Shown: piece by piece, positions 7,600-15,409 of the stretch | Numbering within the stretch: position 1 is the stretch's first letter | Layout of the letters: each line of letters starts with the position of its first letter | Assembly (NCBI GenBank): GCA_965215215.1 | Contig: OZ244043.1 | Location: 1,178,001-1,242,000, forward strand | DNA from: CALDTK01 sp965215215 | GTDB taxonomy: Bacteria; Bacteroidota; Bacteroidia; Chitinophagales; Saprospiraceae | Length of the DNA: 64,000 nucleotides | Reading direction: 5' to 3' | Made by a program: the position numbers and the translations under genes | The notes under the pieces: model-generated | What the model saw: the letters and a program-made list of their open reading frames with translations, nothing else | The model's database searches: none | Told to the model about the DNA's origin: nothing

Positions 7600-8790
7600 C
7601 CAGTCAAATTGATTGAGCAATTTATGTCCAGTGTGATGATAGTCAGGGCAAGCAGCCTTACACATCTGGAGTATTCGCGCGCCTACCAAGTGCCACACGA
7701 GCCCTTTACCTGGGGCAAGGGTGTGGCTATTCCACTGACTTTTGCGGCTCTTCACAAAGTTCACCCCCGGACACAAACTGCTGCATCTGCCGCAACTGAC
7801 ACATGCAAAGTAGGCATGCGTTCCGGTTGAGGACATAACTTTCGATGTGAACTCGACCGTAATCTAGCGCGACAAAAGCCCTACCAGAGACTACACTTCT
7901 ATCTGCGACGGAGGATGTTCCCATCACTCAGTTATGATGTTCTGCGAGGAACTCAATATGATCATCAACTAGCTGATGCGACTCAAGGATGCTACCAATA
8001 CTTTGCGGCTAACTCGGCTACGTTGGAAACACTCATAGTACCGTGAGATTCCAGGAGCGCAGCGGCTTGGTATGCGCTGATGACAGCTTTATACGGCGAT
8101 ATGTATCTGCACCTGCTCAAGGACTACGCCCGATCGGCTACGTCGTCAAGGCATGGATAACGAAGCAACTCCTAGCGAACCTGACGTAGGTTCCAGGCGT
8201 AGCCTTTCACATCGCCAATTGACACAATCCTCAACGACTACGTGCCAGGTAGATCACAGAAAGCATGTTTCGACAGGCCCGCCGAAAGCGCCGCGCCCTG
8301 AGATTATGCCTGGATCACATACCAATTCTACCGGAAGGTACTGCGAGCGGTGCGTACTGGTCTTGCAGTGCCGCCACGGCGGCACTGACAAACAAAGCCA
8401 GTTGTTCCGACGCCGACACAAGAACTATGCATGTGAGTACATAGCGTTGGCTACTGACCAGCAAGGCTCAGGCGCATAAGTGCGCTATCTGTATCTGTAC
8501 TCCAACCGCCGGAGCGTCGAGAACCGCATCAGGGAAATCAATACGACTTTGATGCGGACTACTTCGCGCTCGGATCGAAGGCGGCCACCAAGAAGGCTTT
8601 CGTACCTATGATACTCTTCTACAGCAGCATGATCCTTCTAAAGCGGCCACATCGCGAAGTTGCTGCGCCAACCTCTTAAAAGTTTGCCTTCAATGCGTCG
8701 AATGCAGATAGATTCCTGATCAAATTTGCTGTAAGAAGACATATAAGCTTAATCCCGAGGGGAACAGAGACACTTTTCGGAACACAAGTT
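7600..8790 (+). pseudogene. IS1380-family transposase remnant (multiple stops and frameshifts)
   Basis: Reading piecewise across frames recovers the order of an IS1380-family DDE transposase. VEDITFDVNSTVI near 7831 matches the first-Asp segment (DIDSTV). SHHSVMMFCEELNMIIN near 7920 matches the SHHPLMAF region. RSGLVCADDSFIRRY near 8058 matches the second-Asp segment (LVRADSGF). QYDFDADYFALGSKAATKKAF near 8540 matches the C-terminal ELKYDFGFDKF...AT.AA block. In-frame stops and frame changes occur throughout, so no active transposase can be made. No intact terminal repeats were found. The edges are approximate. This element probably brought in or later decorated the low-GC segment. Confidence 0.75.
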
Positions 8791-9015
8791 TATCGACACC
8801 AAAAATATTCGCAGACTTTTAAACACTTATTTTTTATAAACACATAATAAGCAGGGGGAGTGTTAGCAGTGAATTCTTTATCCGACACCTTATTCGATCC
8901 GGAATGCAAATAATTAGTAATTTCTCGAACCGAATCTACAATTAGTAGATAGGATTCGAGAAATTACTATGATTTACATGATTATACTTGTTTAAAAAGC
9001 ATAATACTTACAATC
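8791..9015. other. AT-rich intergenic region with a long hairpin
   Basis: No gene is visible. The notable feature is the 24-bp-arm inverted repeat listed separately, downstream of the minus-strand lipoprotein gene. Confidence 0.5.
8916..8968 (-). terminator. Long imperfect hairpin downstream of the 9016-9462 gene
   Basis: Two 24-base arms (8916-8939 and 8945-8968) are complementary apart from a small central-outer mismatch zone. The outer 14 bases (AGTAATTTCTCGAA) pair perfectly and the loop is 5 bases. It lies 47 bases after the stop of the minus-strand lipoprotein gene, a position fitting a terminator. There is no clear run of T after it, so it could instead be the end of a mobile element. 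Confidence 0.5.
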
Positions 9016-9462
9016 CTAAGGCTGGCAAGCAACATCCATTATGAACTGGTTTAAAACTGATCTCCACGCAAGATAATTGTCAATTGCCCATCGACAATCA
9101 GATGGATTTCTTGATTCTAACTGATCATGCGAGGGGTAATCGGAAGAGAGAAAACCGGTGGATTGGATTTCATCGTCAGTGTATGAGTCGACCTTGTTAA
9201 ATAGAGTGATAAACTCCTCACTTTGATTACTTACGAATTCTTTAGTAATCAGATCTACTTGCATTTCTGACCCATCTGAATCTTTCAACTTAAGAGCATA
9301 CTCTTGAAGGTCGGAAGGATTAAGTTGAGCTGTTAGTTCCTGTAGTCTAACCAATTCTGTCTCGATTAATTCATCTCCTACATTTGAAAGCTCATCATCT
9401 GCTTGACAACTAAATAATGCGAAAGAAAATATTGCAAACATTAAGGCTACTAGCTTAACCAT
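9016..9462 (-). CDS. Hypothetical lipoprotein in low-GC island
   Basis: A 148-residue protein starting with a lipoprotein signal peptide (MVKLVALMFAIFSFALFSC, lipid-modified C19). An acidic, Gln/Ser-rich body follows and ends with two cysteines (DCRW and VACQP) that could pair in the periplasm. I do not recognise the family. The start at 9462 was chosen for the signal peptide; a longer frame to 9537 adds an unconvincing leader. An exact TACATTTG -7 box lies 24 bases upstream (9487-9494). Codon use is strongly A/T-ending, unlike the chromosome, so the gene was probably acquired. It sits alone between two transposase remnants and is the only intact-looking gene there. Confidence 0.7.
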   Translation of the reverse strand: MVKLVALMFAIFSFALFSCQADDELSNVGDELIETELVRLQELTAQLNPSDLQEYALKLKDSDGSEMQVDLITKEFVSNQSEEFITLFNKVDSYTDDEIQSTGFLSSDYPSHDQLESRNPSDCRWAIDNYLAWRSVLNQFIMDVACQP

Positions 9463-9486
9463 TTTGGATTGTGGTTTGGTGAGATA

Positions 9487-9494
9487 CAAATGTA
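9487..9494 (-). promoter_or_regulatory. TAnnTTTG -7 box for the low-GC lipoprotein
   Basis: The minus strand reads TACATTTG, an exact match to the Bacteroidota -7 consensus, 24 bases before the ATG. A TTG-type -33 element at ideal spacing is not clear. Confidence 0.55.
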
Positions 9495-9537
9495 ACCGAA
9501 AGGGCGCAATGAATATCACAAACCGTATAAGTGACAA

Positions 9538-9889
9538 TTATATGACATTTATTATACATAATTATTTTATCCAATTCTGGATATTCTATTATTTATTAGT
9601 ACTGCTCACGCTACTCGAGCATCGAGAAAGTAGCGTAGTGCCAGTTAGACTTTTCATATGTAAAAATTATGCATAAATAAACCCATTAAACAATAAGTCG
9701 CCAAAGCCGCTACTAGGGGTACTGATACCATTCTATGATACCAGAACGTCTCCAACAACGATTTAAAATTTTCCACCTGCGTATTCGGGGTTGATTCAGT
9801 AGCAGGGGCGCAATTAACCCCTCTAACTCGTCACCGCCGCGATCCTCTACCGCATCGACAACAGCTGCAAGTAGCATAACCTAGACTCA
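9538..9889. other. AT-rich intergenic stretch without a recognisable gene
   Basis: Composition stays low in GC to about 9700 and then rises. A short hairpin (CGCTACT ... AGTAGCG near 9608-9636) is present. The plus-strand open frame here is low-complexity hydrophobic and is not credible. Confidence 0.45.
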
Positions 9890-10497
9890 GCCTAGCTTAG
9901 CCCCCGTATTACGTTGTGTACGTCTACTTCTGGCGCTGAGCGCGCGCGTACGCCATCGATACAGCCGACGCCCTGATTGTCACGCTGCGCTTCCTCAAAG
10001 CTTTTGCTTTCACCTACCCCCCCCCGGCTGGACTTCAATCCCCACCACCCGACCGTTGTGGCCATCGACTCGAAATCCGTATTCGCCGCGATGTAGGAAT
10101 CGCGTGAGGTTCACAGCATCGACAGGCTAAAGCGCGCCAGCGGGATTAAAGCTCATCACTGTGCCAATACCCACAGGCATGTACTCGCCATGGCGCAAGC
10201 GTCCGGGTCCACCACTGTCGAGCTCGCACAGGCCTACTGAGCATACGAGCACTCTGCCGACGCAGTCCCGCCCTCTGGATCGAGCTTCGATGCGTAACAG
10301 TGTCGAAGCACAAGAAGCTAAAGGCCAATGGATTTACACCATGCCGGTACGGTGCGTCATCTAGTGAACGTTCGCCCACCTATTGTCCTCGCGGGCGTTT
10401 TGCACGTGCTCCGACAGGCGGGCATCGTCACTACGAATTGATGGTCTTTTGCGCGCACACCAAGCAAGTGATCAGGCAAGTGCAAATACTATGATAG
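9890..10497 (+). pseudogene. IS5-family transposase remnant
   Basis: Fragments in changing frames follow the order of an IS5-family transposase. YYVVYVYFWR near 9908 resembles the YYYFRKW helix. VVAIDSKSV near 10056 is the catalytic-Asp segment (IDSQSVK). ASGIKAHHCANTHRHVLAMAQA near 10135 matches the KVKGRKRHIVVDTLGLLLAV block. An RYG...ERSPTY segment near 10345 resembles RWVVERTFAWL, followed by a YE-like helix. Several stops interrupt it. The remnant is GC-richer than the sequence to its left, so it is probably a separate old insertion from the IS1380 remnant. Edges are approximate and no terminal repeats were identified. Confidence 0.65.
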
Positions 10498-10644
10498 GTC
10501 CTAAGACTAGTCGTTAGCCCTCAAGTTGGACTTTACCGCCGTCACTCTCATGCTTAGCGGAGAGGAGGATATGAATACCAATCCTCTAAAGCCAGCGCTA
10601 CATAACGGTGGGACAGAAGCTTTACCATCAAAGTGTTTAGAACT

Positions 10645-10972
10645 AAGGGAGTGGCTAGTAGTTTTACTTGTGAATTAGAGCTGAACAAGTGAGAAATAAG
10701 GTTAGACACCTATCTACTACTTCGACCAGGAGTACATGGTACCTATTATGCAGAGTACGGAAGTAAAGGGTCCGGACGGTAAAATGCACCTCAGTCAGAC
10801 GTACCTTTCGGATTACCAGTCGGTTGGCGACATGATGATGCCGATGACCAACGAGTCGAAAATGGACAGCAGCACCATCCAAAAGATGACGCTCTCGAAC
10901 ATGGTGCTCAACCCCGACATCGACGAGAGCATATTCACGATGCCGACGGACACCACCGGAGGCGATCAGTAG
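10645..10972 (+). pseudogene. 3' remnant of native LolA-like exported-protein gene
   Basis: The frame from about 10706 encodes YYFDQEYMVPIMQS, KMHLSQTYLSDYQSVGDMMM, MTNESK, and VLNPDIDESIFTMP. This aligns directly with the C-terminus of the protein at 6546-7349 (YYFDLVDILPVMYS, QLSETYLSNYQSVGNLIL, MINETK, TLNPTIDESMFTVP). A preceding frame (VASSFTCELELNK then stop) continues the homology upstream, so at least one stop and one frameshift separate them. The last 240 bases have native GC-rich codon use. The 5' half is missing. I read it as the original 3' end left behind when the region between 6.7 and 10.6 kb was replaced or inserted. Confidence 0.75.
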
Positions 10973-10985
10973 TTTCTCCCGCAGT

Positions 10986-11564
10986 ATGCAAGCTATCCCC
11001 ACCGAAGAGTACCTCCGCCAGTACGATCGCTACACCGAGGAGTTCCTGAACACCTTCTCACGCTTCGACAAGCGGCGCTTCAACGCGCCCCGCGCCGCGG
11101 GCAAATGGTCGCCCGGACAGATGCTCGACCACCTCAACCTCGCAGAGCGGGCGACCCTCAGGCTGTTCGCCGGTGAGACGAGTGACGTAGAAGGACGGGG
11201 GCCGGACGAGAAGTGCGCGGACATCATGGAGCGCTGGGCGAAAAACAAACGGGCGTTTCCAGCGCCCGCGAATTTATCCCCCCGGGAGGTCACGTATCCG
11301 CTCGTGGAAACCCTCGACGTTTTCGTAGACCAGCGGGCCGACATCCGGACGGCCGTGGATTTCGCTTCGGATGTGGGCGCGATCATCGGGGGGTGGGCAC
11401 ACCCCTTGTTCGGGGAGATGACCCTACTGGAATGGTTGGTCTTTACCGCCGCGCACGGCGAGCGGCACCGACGCCAGTACGTAAGCTTTTCGACGGCTAG
11501 TCCGGACGAGTCCCTTCAGTTTGCCCCGCGCGCGACGGTGACGCCGAACGGGCAAGAGGAGTAA
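10986..11564 (+). CDS. DinB family protein
   Basis: A 192-residue four-helix-bundle protein of the DinB/YfiT superfamily. The metal-ligand histidines expected for the family are present: H49 in DHLNLAE, and H157 and H161 in TAAHGERHRRQ. The WSPGQMLDHL helix is typical. Members bind divalent metal; some are thiol-dependent S-transferases and most are uncharacterised. It starts 14 bases after the 3' remnant of the LolA-like gene. Its stop codon abuts, and by one base enters, the inverted-repeat element at 11564-11725. Confidence 0.85.
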   Translation: MQAIPTEEYLRQYDRYTEEFLNTFSRFDKRRFNAPRAAGKWSPGQMLDHLNLAERATLRLFAGETSDVEGRGPDEKCADIMERWAKNKRAFPAPANLSPREVTYPLVETLDVFVDQRADIRTAVDFASDVGAIIGGWAHPLFGEMTLLEWLVFTAAHGERHRRQYVSFSTASPDESLQFAPRATVTPNGQEE

Positions 11565-11725
11565 GAGCCTGTCTAAGGACTTGCGATCCGGCGAAATCGC
11601 AGTTGATTTGGAGCTCATCGAGGGAGAAAACGGAGGGGTAGCAGCGCTATCACGACGCTTTCAGATGAAGGAGAGCTCCAAATCGACCGATTTTTAGTCG
11701 ATCAGCAAGTTCCTATACAGGCTCT
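11564..11725. mobile_element. MITE-like inverted-repeat element (about 160 bp)
   Basis: The outer ends are inverted repeats: AGAGCCTGT on the left and ACAGGCTCT on the right. Similarity continues inward over about 25 bases (CTAAGGACTTGC against the complement of GCAAGTTCCTATA). An inner inverted pair, GATTTGGAGCTC (near 11605) and GAGCTCCAAATC (near 11677), extends the stem. There is no coding capacity. Short terminal-repeat elements without a transposase are typical MITEs mobilised by a related IS. The outer GAGCCTGT ends could belong to an IS5-type element, but I cannot confirm this. No clear target duplication is visible. It sits exactly at the end of the DinB gene and may act as its terminator. 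Confidence 0.7.
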
Positions 11726-11846
11726 GAGCTCCCGTAGCGAATGCTGCATCAAAGCAATCTTTTGGACCGTATGCATGCGTTCTGACAGCGCGGCCTCGAA
11801 CAGGACATTCCCGCCCGGGTTGCCGTGAGAGACCTTACCGTACTTC

Positions 11847-13190
11847 ATGTCCAAAGCCATCTTCGTCCTGCTGGGCGTCCTCCTCATCGACCAGCTCGAC
11901 GCGGGCATGATGATGCCGCTGTTTCCCGCGCTGTTCACGGATGCGGATTCCCCCTCCCTGCTCTTCGAGCCCGCTCGCGCCGAGGAGTTCGGGTCCTATT
12001 TCATCGCTATCCTCAGCCTGGTCTACGCCGTCCCCGCGTTTCTCTCCCAGCCCATCCTCGGCCAGCTCGCCGACCGGTACGGGCGCAAGCCCTTCCTCAC
12101 GATCGCCTTCGCGGGCTCGATGGTATCCTATTTCCTGTTCGCCATCGGGGTAACCACGGAGCAGCTCTGGCTGCTCGTCGTATCCCGTGCGCTGGACGGG
12201 TTCTCGGCGGGCAACCTGCTGGTCGCCTCGGCGGCGCTGGCCGACCTAACGAGCGAGGAGGATCGTACGCGGTTCTTCGGCTATTTCACCGCCGCGCTGT
12301 CGCTCGGCTTCGTGTTCGGACCGCTGTTGGGCGGCTACCTCGGCGATCCGGAAGTAGCGTCCTGGACGGGCCCGGCTACCGCCTTCTACGCCGCCGGCGT
12401 CCTCAACCTACTCGCGGTTGGCCTCTTCGCCTGGCTCTTCAAAGAATCGTTGTCGGAAGACGACAGGACCGAAGAGGATTTTCGCTTGGGTCAATCGTTC
12501 GAGAACGCCCGGACGGCATTCTCCGACGAAAAACGCCGACCGCTGTACCTGGTCTTGCTGTTGTACATCGCCGGCTACACCTTCTTCATCACCTTTTACA
12601 GCGTGGTGCTCGAGGACGATCTCGGCATGAAGCCCACCGACACCGGCACCTATTTCGCCGCCATGGGCCTGGCGCTCATGCTGGTCCAAATTTTCCTCGT
12701 CAGTCGCGTCGAGCAGTGGTTCGGTCCGGCCAAAACACTCTGGATCGCTTTGTTCTTGGCCGCGGGTACGATCGTGATCATGGGCGTGGCTTCCGCCCCC
12801 TGGATGGCCTACGCGGCCATCGTACCCTTCGCGCTGGGCAACGGACTCGTCGACCCGTTGATCGCTTCGCTCATCAGCAAATCGACCGACGGAAAGTCGC
12901 AGGGTCGAGTACAGGGGGTCCGCGGGAGCGTAGACTCCGCCGGTCGGGTGTTCCCGCCCCTGCTCGCCGGACCGCTCGCCGCGGCGGGGTCGGCGGTCTG
13001 GCCCGTGCTCGCGGGAGCGGGCGTAATGGCGGCGGGCGGCGCGCTGGCCCTGCGGCTCCTGGCGAAGGAGGAGGGGCCGATCACCGACGACACCGATGGC
13101 GGCGGCGACGACGGAAAGGATACCCCCCCGCGGGAACACGCGGTGAGGCAACTCCACCAGAACGCGGAGGCGGCCAGAGAACGCGTGTGA
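11847..13190 (+). CDS. MFS transporter (TetA/DHA1-like)
   Basis: A 447-residue integral membrane protein with about 12 hydrophobic segments. MFS motif A, GQLADRYGRKP, is at residues 72-82 between segments 2 and 3, and a motif-C-like stretch (GFVFGPLLGGYLGD) is in segment 5. The N-terminal DQLDAGMMMPLFPALF resembles drug:H+ antiporters of the TetA/DHA1 group. It should export a small molecule using the proton gradient; the substrate is unknown. The last about 40 residues are a charged cytoplasmic tail (DDTDGGGDDGKD), an unusual extension. It is a single gene, 44 bases upstream of the GH130 gene, so co-transcription is possible. Confidence 0.88.
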   Translation: MSKAIFVLLGVLLIDQLDAGMMMPLFPALFTDADSPSLLFEPARAEEFGSYFIAILSLVYAVPAFLSQPILGQLADRYGRKPFLTIAFAGSMVSYFLFAIGVTTEQLWLLVVSRALDGFSAGNLLVASAALADLTSEEDRTRFFGYFTAALSLGFVFGPLLGGYLGDPEVASWTGPATAFYAAGVLNLLAVGLFAWLFKESLSEDDRTEEDFRLGQSFENARTAFSDEKRRPLYLVLLLYIAGYTFFITFYSVVLEDDLGMKPTDTGTYFAAMGLALMLVQIFLVSRVEQWFGPAKTLWIALFLAAGTIVIMGVASAPWMAYAAIVPFALGNGLVDPLIASLISKSTDGKSQGRVQGVRGSVDSAGRVFPPLLAGPLAAAGSAVWPVLAGAGVMAAGGALALRLLAKEEGPITDDTDGGGDDGKDTPPREHAVRQLHQNAEAARERV

Positions 13191-13234
13191 GTCGCGCCGG
13201 CGCGGAGGGAGCGTAAGGCTTAGCATTGCGCCGT

Positions 13235-14341
13235 ATGGATAAGCTCATCTTTTCGCCAACCGACGTAGACCTAGCGCGCTCCCCCCTGCGCGAATCCCTA
13301 CGGGGTATCGAAACCTTTACCCTCGGTGCTTTCAACCCGGCGCTCACCCGCCTGCGGGATGGCCGCTTGCTGCTGCTGGTCCGGGTCGCCGAAGCGCTAC
13401 GGGAGGCAAACTGGGAGAACCAGACCCACTGTATCCGGTGGACGCCCGGTGGCTACACCACCCCCGGCTACCCGACCGCACACCTCGACCTCGCCGACCC
13501 ACGCATCTTCCGTTTTCGCGCAAGCGGCTACCCGACCATCGGCCTCACCTCGATAAGCTGGCTGTTGCCGGTTATACTCGATGCCGGGGGCGAGCGGGTC
13601 GAGGAGGTACGCTACGATTCGGCCATCGAACCGCGGGGCGTGGAACAGGAGTTCGGCGTCGAGGACCCACGGATTAGCCGGGTAGACGGTGGGTACGTAA
13701 TGACGGTCTGTAGCGTGTCCGGCGACCGGCTCGGCACGTCGCTCTACCGCTCGCCGGATGCCCTGCACTGGACCTACGAGGGACTGGTACTCGACCATCA
13801 GAACAAGGACATGCTCGTCTTCGAAGGGCGGGTTAACGGCGAATACCTCGCGCTTACGCGCCCGCAGGGCGACGTCTACCTTTCGCCGCCCCCCAGAGAG
13901 AGTGCGCGTACCGGCCCGGCAATCCACCTGGCGAGCTCCCCCGATCTCCTACACTGGCGGCCGCGGGGGAGGCCCGTGCTGAGGCCGCAGCACGGGGGGG
14001 CTACCAAACTCGGCGGCGGCACACCCCCACTGCGCACTCCAGCCGGTTGGCTCACCCTTTACCACGCCGTGGAGCCCAGCGGGGACGTGGGTCGCTACCA
14101 GACTTTCTGGGCGCTGCTCGACGCAACCGATCCAGGTCGGGTTATCTACCGCAGCCCACAAGCTCTGCTTTCCGCAAAACCAGCCCTGACGGAGCACTTA
14201 GCGGACGTAGCCTACCTCGGGGAGGTCGTGTTTACGACGGGAATCGTCGAGGGCGGCACCGACTACCTGGTTGCGAGCGGCGAGTTGGACCTGGCGTGCC
14301 GGATCACGCGCCTGCCCGGCAGTACGTTTCGCATCCCCTGA
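13235..14341 (+). CDS. GH130-family glycoside phosphorylase/hydrolase
   Basis: A 368-residue protein with the five-bladed propeller pattern of GH130: GAFNPALTRL at 31-40, the signature EDPRI at 143-147 preceded by EFGV, and GGGTPPLRTPAGWLTLYHAV toward the C-terminus. GH130 enzymes are mostly beta-mannoside phosphorylases, with some hydrolases; the catalytic Asp is usually the one in the E-D-P-R segment. The protein has no signal peptide and is probably cytoplasmic, acting on imported oligosaccharides. I chose ATG 13235 because a TAGCATTG box ends 6 bases upstream, leaving almost no leader. The stop is 9 bases from the convergent epimerase gene. Confidence 0.85.
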   Translation: MDKLIFSPTDVDLARSPLRESLRGIETFTLGAFNPALTRLRDGRLLLLVRVAEALREANWENQTHCIRWTPGGYTTPGYPTAHLDLADPRIFRFRASGYPTIGLTSISWLLPVILDAGGERVEEVRYDSAIEPRGVEQEFGVEDPRISRVDGGYVMTVCSVSGDRLGTSLYRSPDALHWTYEGLVLDHQNKDMLVFEGRVNGEYLALTRPQGDVYLSPPPRESARTGPAIHLASSPDLLHWRPRGRPVLRPQHGGATKLGGGTPPLRTPAGWLTLYHAVEPSGDVGRYQTFWALLDATDPGRVIYRSPQALLSAKPALTEHLADVAYLGEVVFTTGIVEGGTDYLVASGELDLACRITRLPGSTFRIP

Positions 14342-14350
14342 GCTCCCGGC

Positions 14351-15409
14351 CTACACGAGTCCCAAACCGTGCCCCGGCCCCGGTCGCATCACGCCGCCCT
14401 CAATCGTGAAGAGCTTATCCAGGAAGGGGTCGCCCTCGAAATCGAGGTGCCCATCTAAGTCGGCGTAAACGACGTTCGAGCGACTGAGCGCGAAGTGGAG
14501 CCCGGCCGCTATGCCGAGCGCGCACTCGTCGAGGCACCCGACCATGGCCTCCAACTCGGCGGCACGGGCCACGGCGTTTATGCCGAGGCCTTCGAGGATT
14601 CCCCCCACTTTTTGCAGCTTGATGTTGATCATGTCGACGCGCTCGTTCTGCGCGAGCCGGAAGGCGTCGGCGAGGGTCTTGAGGCTCTCGTCCGCCATCA
14701 CGGGGATGTGCACCCCGGCGGTTACGGCGCCGAGCCCGGGCTCGTCCTTAATCGAGATCGGCTGCTCGAGGATGGTGATGCCGAGCGGGCGGGTCTGCGC
14801 GACGAAGTCGATGGCCTCGAACTCCGTGTAGCCCTGGTTGCCGTCGAAGCGCAGCTCGATCCCGGGGAAGAGCTCGCGTACGCGCCGAAGGCGTTCGACG
14901 TCGGCGCCGAGGCTCGTGCCCCCCTTCAGCTTCAGGATCCGGAAGCCCCGCCCCACCCACGCGCGCACCTCCTCTAGCGTTTCGTCGAGCGGCAAAATGC
15001 CGACGGTCACGCTCGTCGGAATGCTATCTCGGTAGGCCCCGAGGAACTTGTAGAGCGGCAGCGCCGAGCGCTTGGCCATCAGATCGTGCAGCGCGTTGTC
15101 GACCATGCAGAGCGCGCTCGGGCCTACCTCGGGCAGGGCCTGCAGATCGCGGATGATGCGCGCGTAGGCGAAGGCCTCGTTGCCGAGCAAAAAAGGCGTG
15201 ATCACCTCCCGAATGACCCGCTCGACCTCGTCGGGCCGCTCCCCGGTCACCTCGAAATCCGGTGCCGCACAACCCGTGCCCACGTGCTTGCCGGACGTTT
15301 CGATGCGGAGGATGAAATTCACGGCCGAATCGATCGATTCGTAGGCGATCGTGTAGCCCGAGCGCATACGTAGATCCAGGCGCTCGTAGCCGACGTGCGT
15401 GATCCTCAT
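14351..15409 (-). CDS. dgcA: Dipeptide epimerase / DgcA-like enolase-superfamily racemase
   Basis: A 352-residue enolase-superfamily enzyme of the Ala-Glu epimerase branch. The catalytic lysines are K160 and K162 in LKLKGG, the metal ligands are D189 (RFDGNQ), E215 (EQP) and D240 (ADES), and the second-face lysine is K264 (NIKLQK). These are the residues for 1,1-proton transfer at an alpha carbon. The gene overlaps the DUF1611/DgcN gene by four bases. This DgcN-DgcA pairing is reported in marine bacteria for D-glutamate use: DgcN acetylates D-glutamate and DgcA racemises the N-acetyl product. I name it DgcA by that context; L-Ala-D/L-Glu epimerase remains the alternative. Confidence 0.82.
   Translation of the reverse strand: MRITHVGYERLDLRMRSGYTIAYESIDSAVNFILRIETSGKHVGTGCAAPDFEVTGERPDEVERVIREVITPFLLGNEAFAYARIIRDLQALPEVGPSALCMVDNALHDLMAKRSALPLYKFLGAYRDSIPTSVTVGILPLDETLEEVRAWVGRGFRILKLKGGTSLGADVERLRRVRELFPGIELRFDGNQGYTEFEAIDFVAQTRPLGITILEQPISIKDEPGLGAVTAGVHIPVMADESLKTLADAFRLAQNERVDMINIKLQKVGGILEGLGINAVARAAELEAMVGCLDECALGIAAGLHFALSRSNVVYADLDGHLDFEGDPFLDKLFTIEGGVMRPGPGHGLGLV

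Noticed and set aside
9464..9676. Plus-strand open frame of 70 codons
   Set aside because: It lies in AT-rich DNA with low-complexity hydrophobic residues, and its start overlaps the promoter region of the minus-strand lipoprotein gene.
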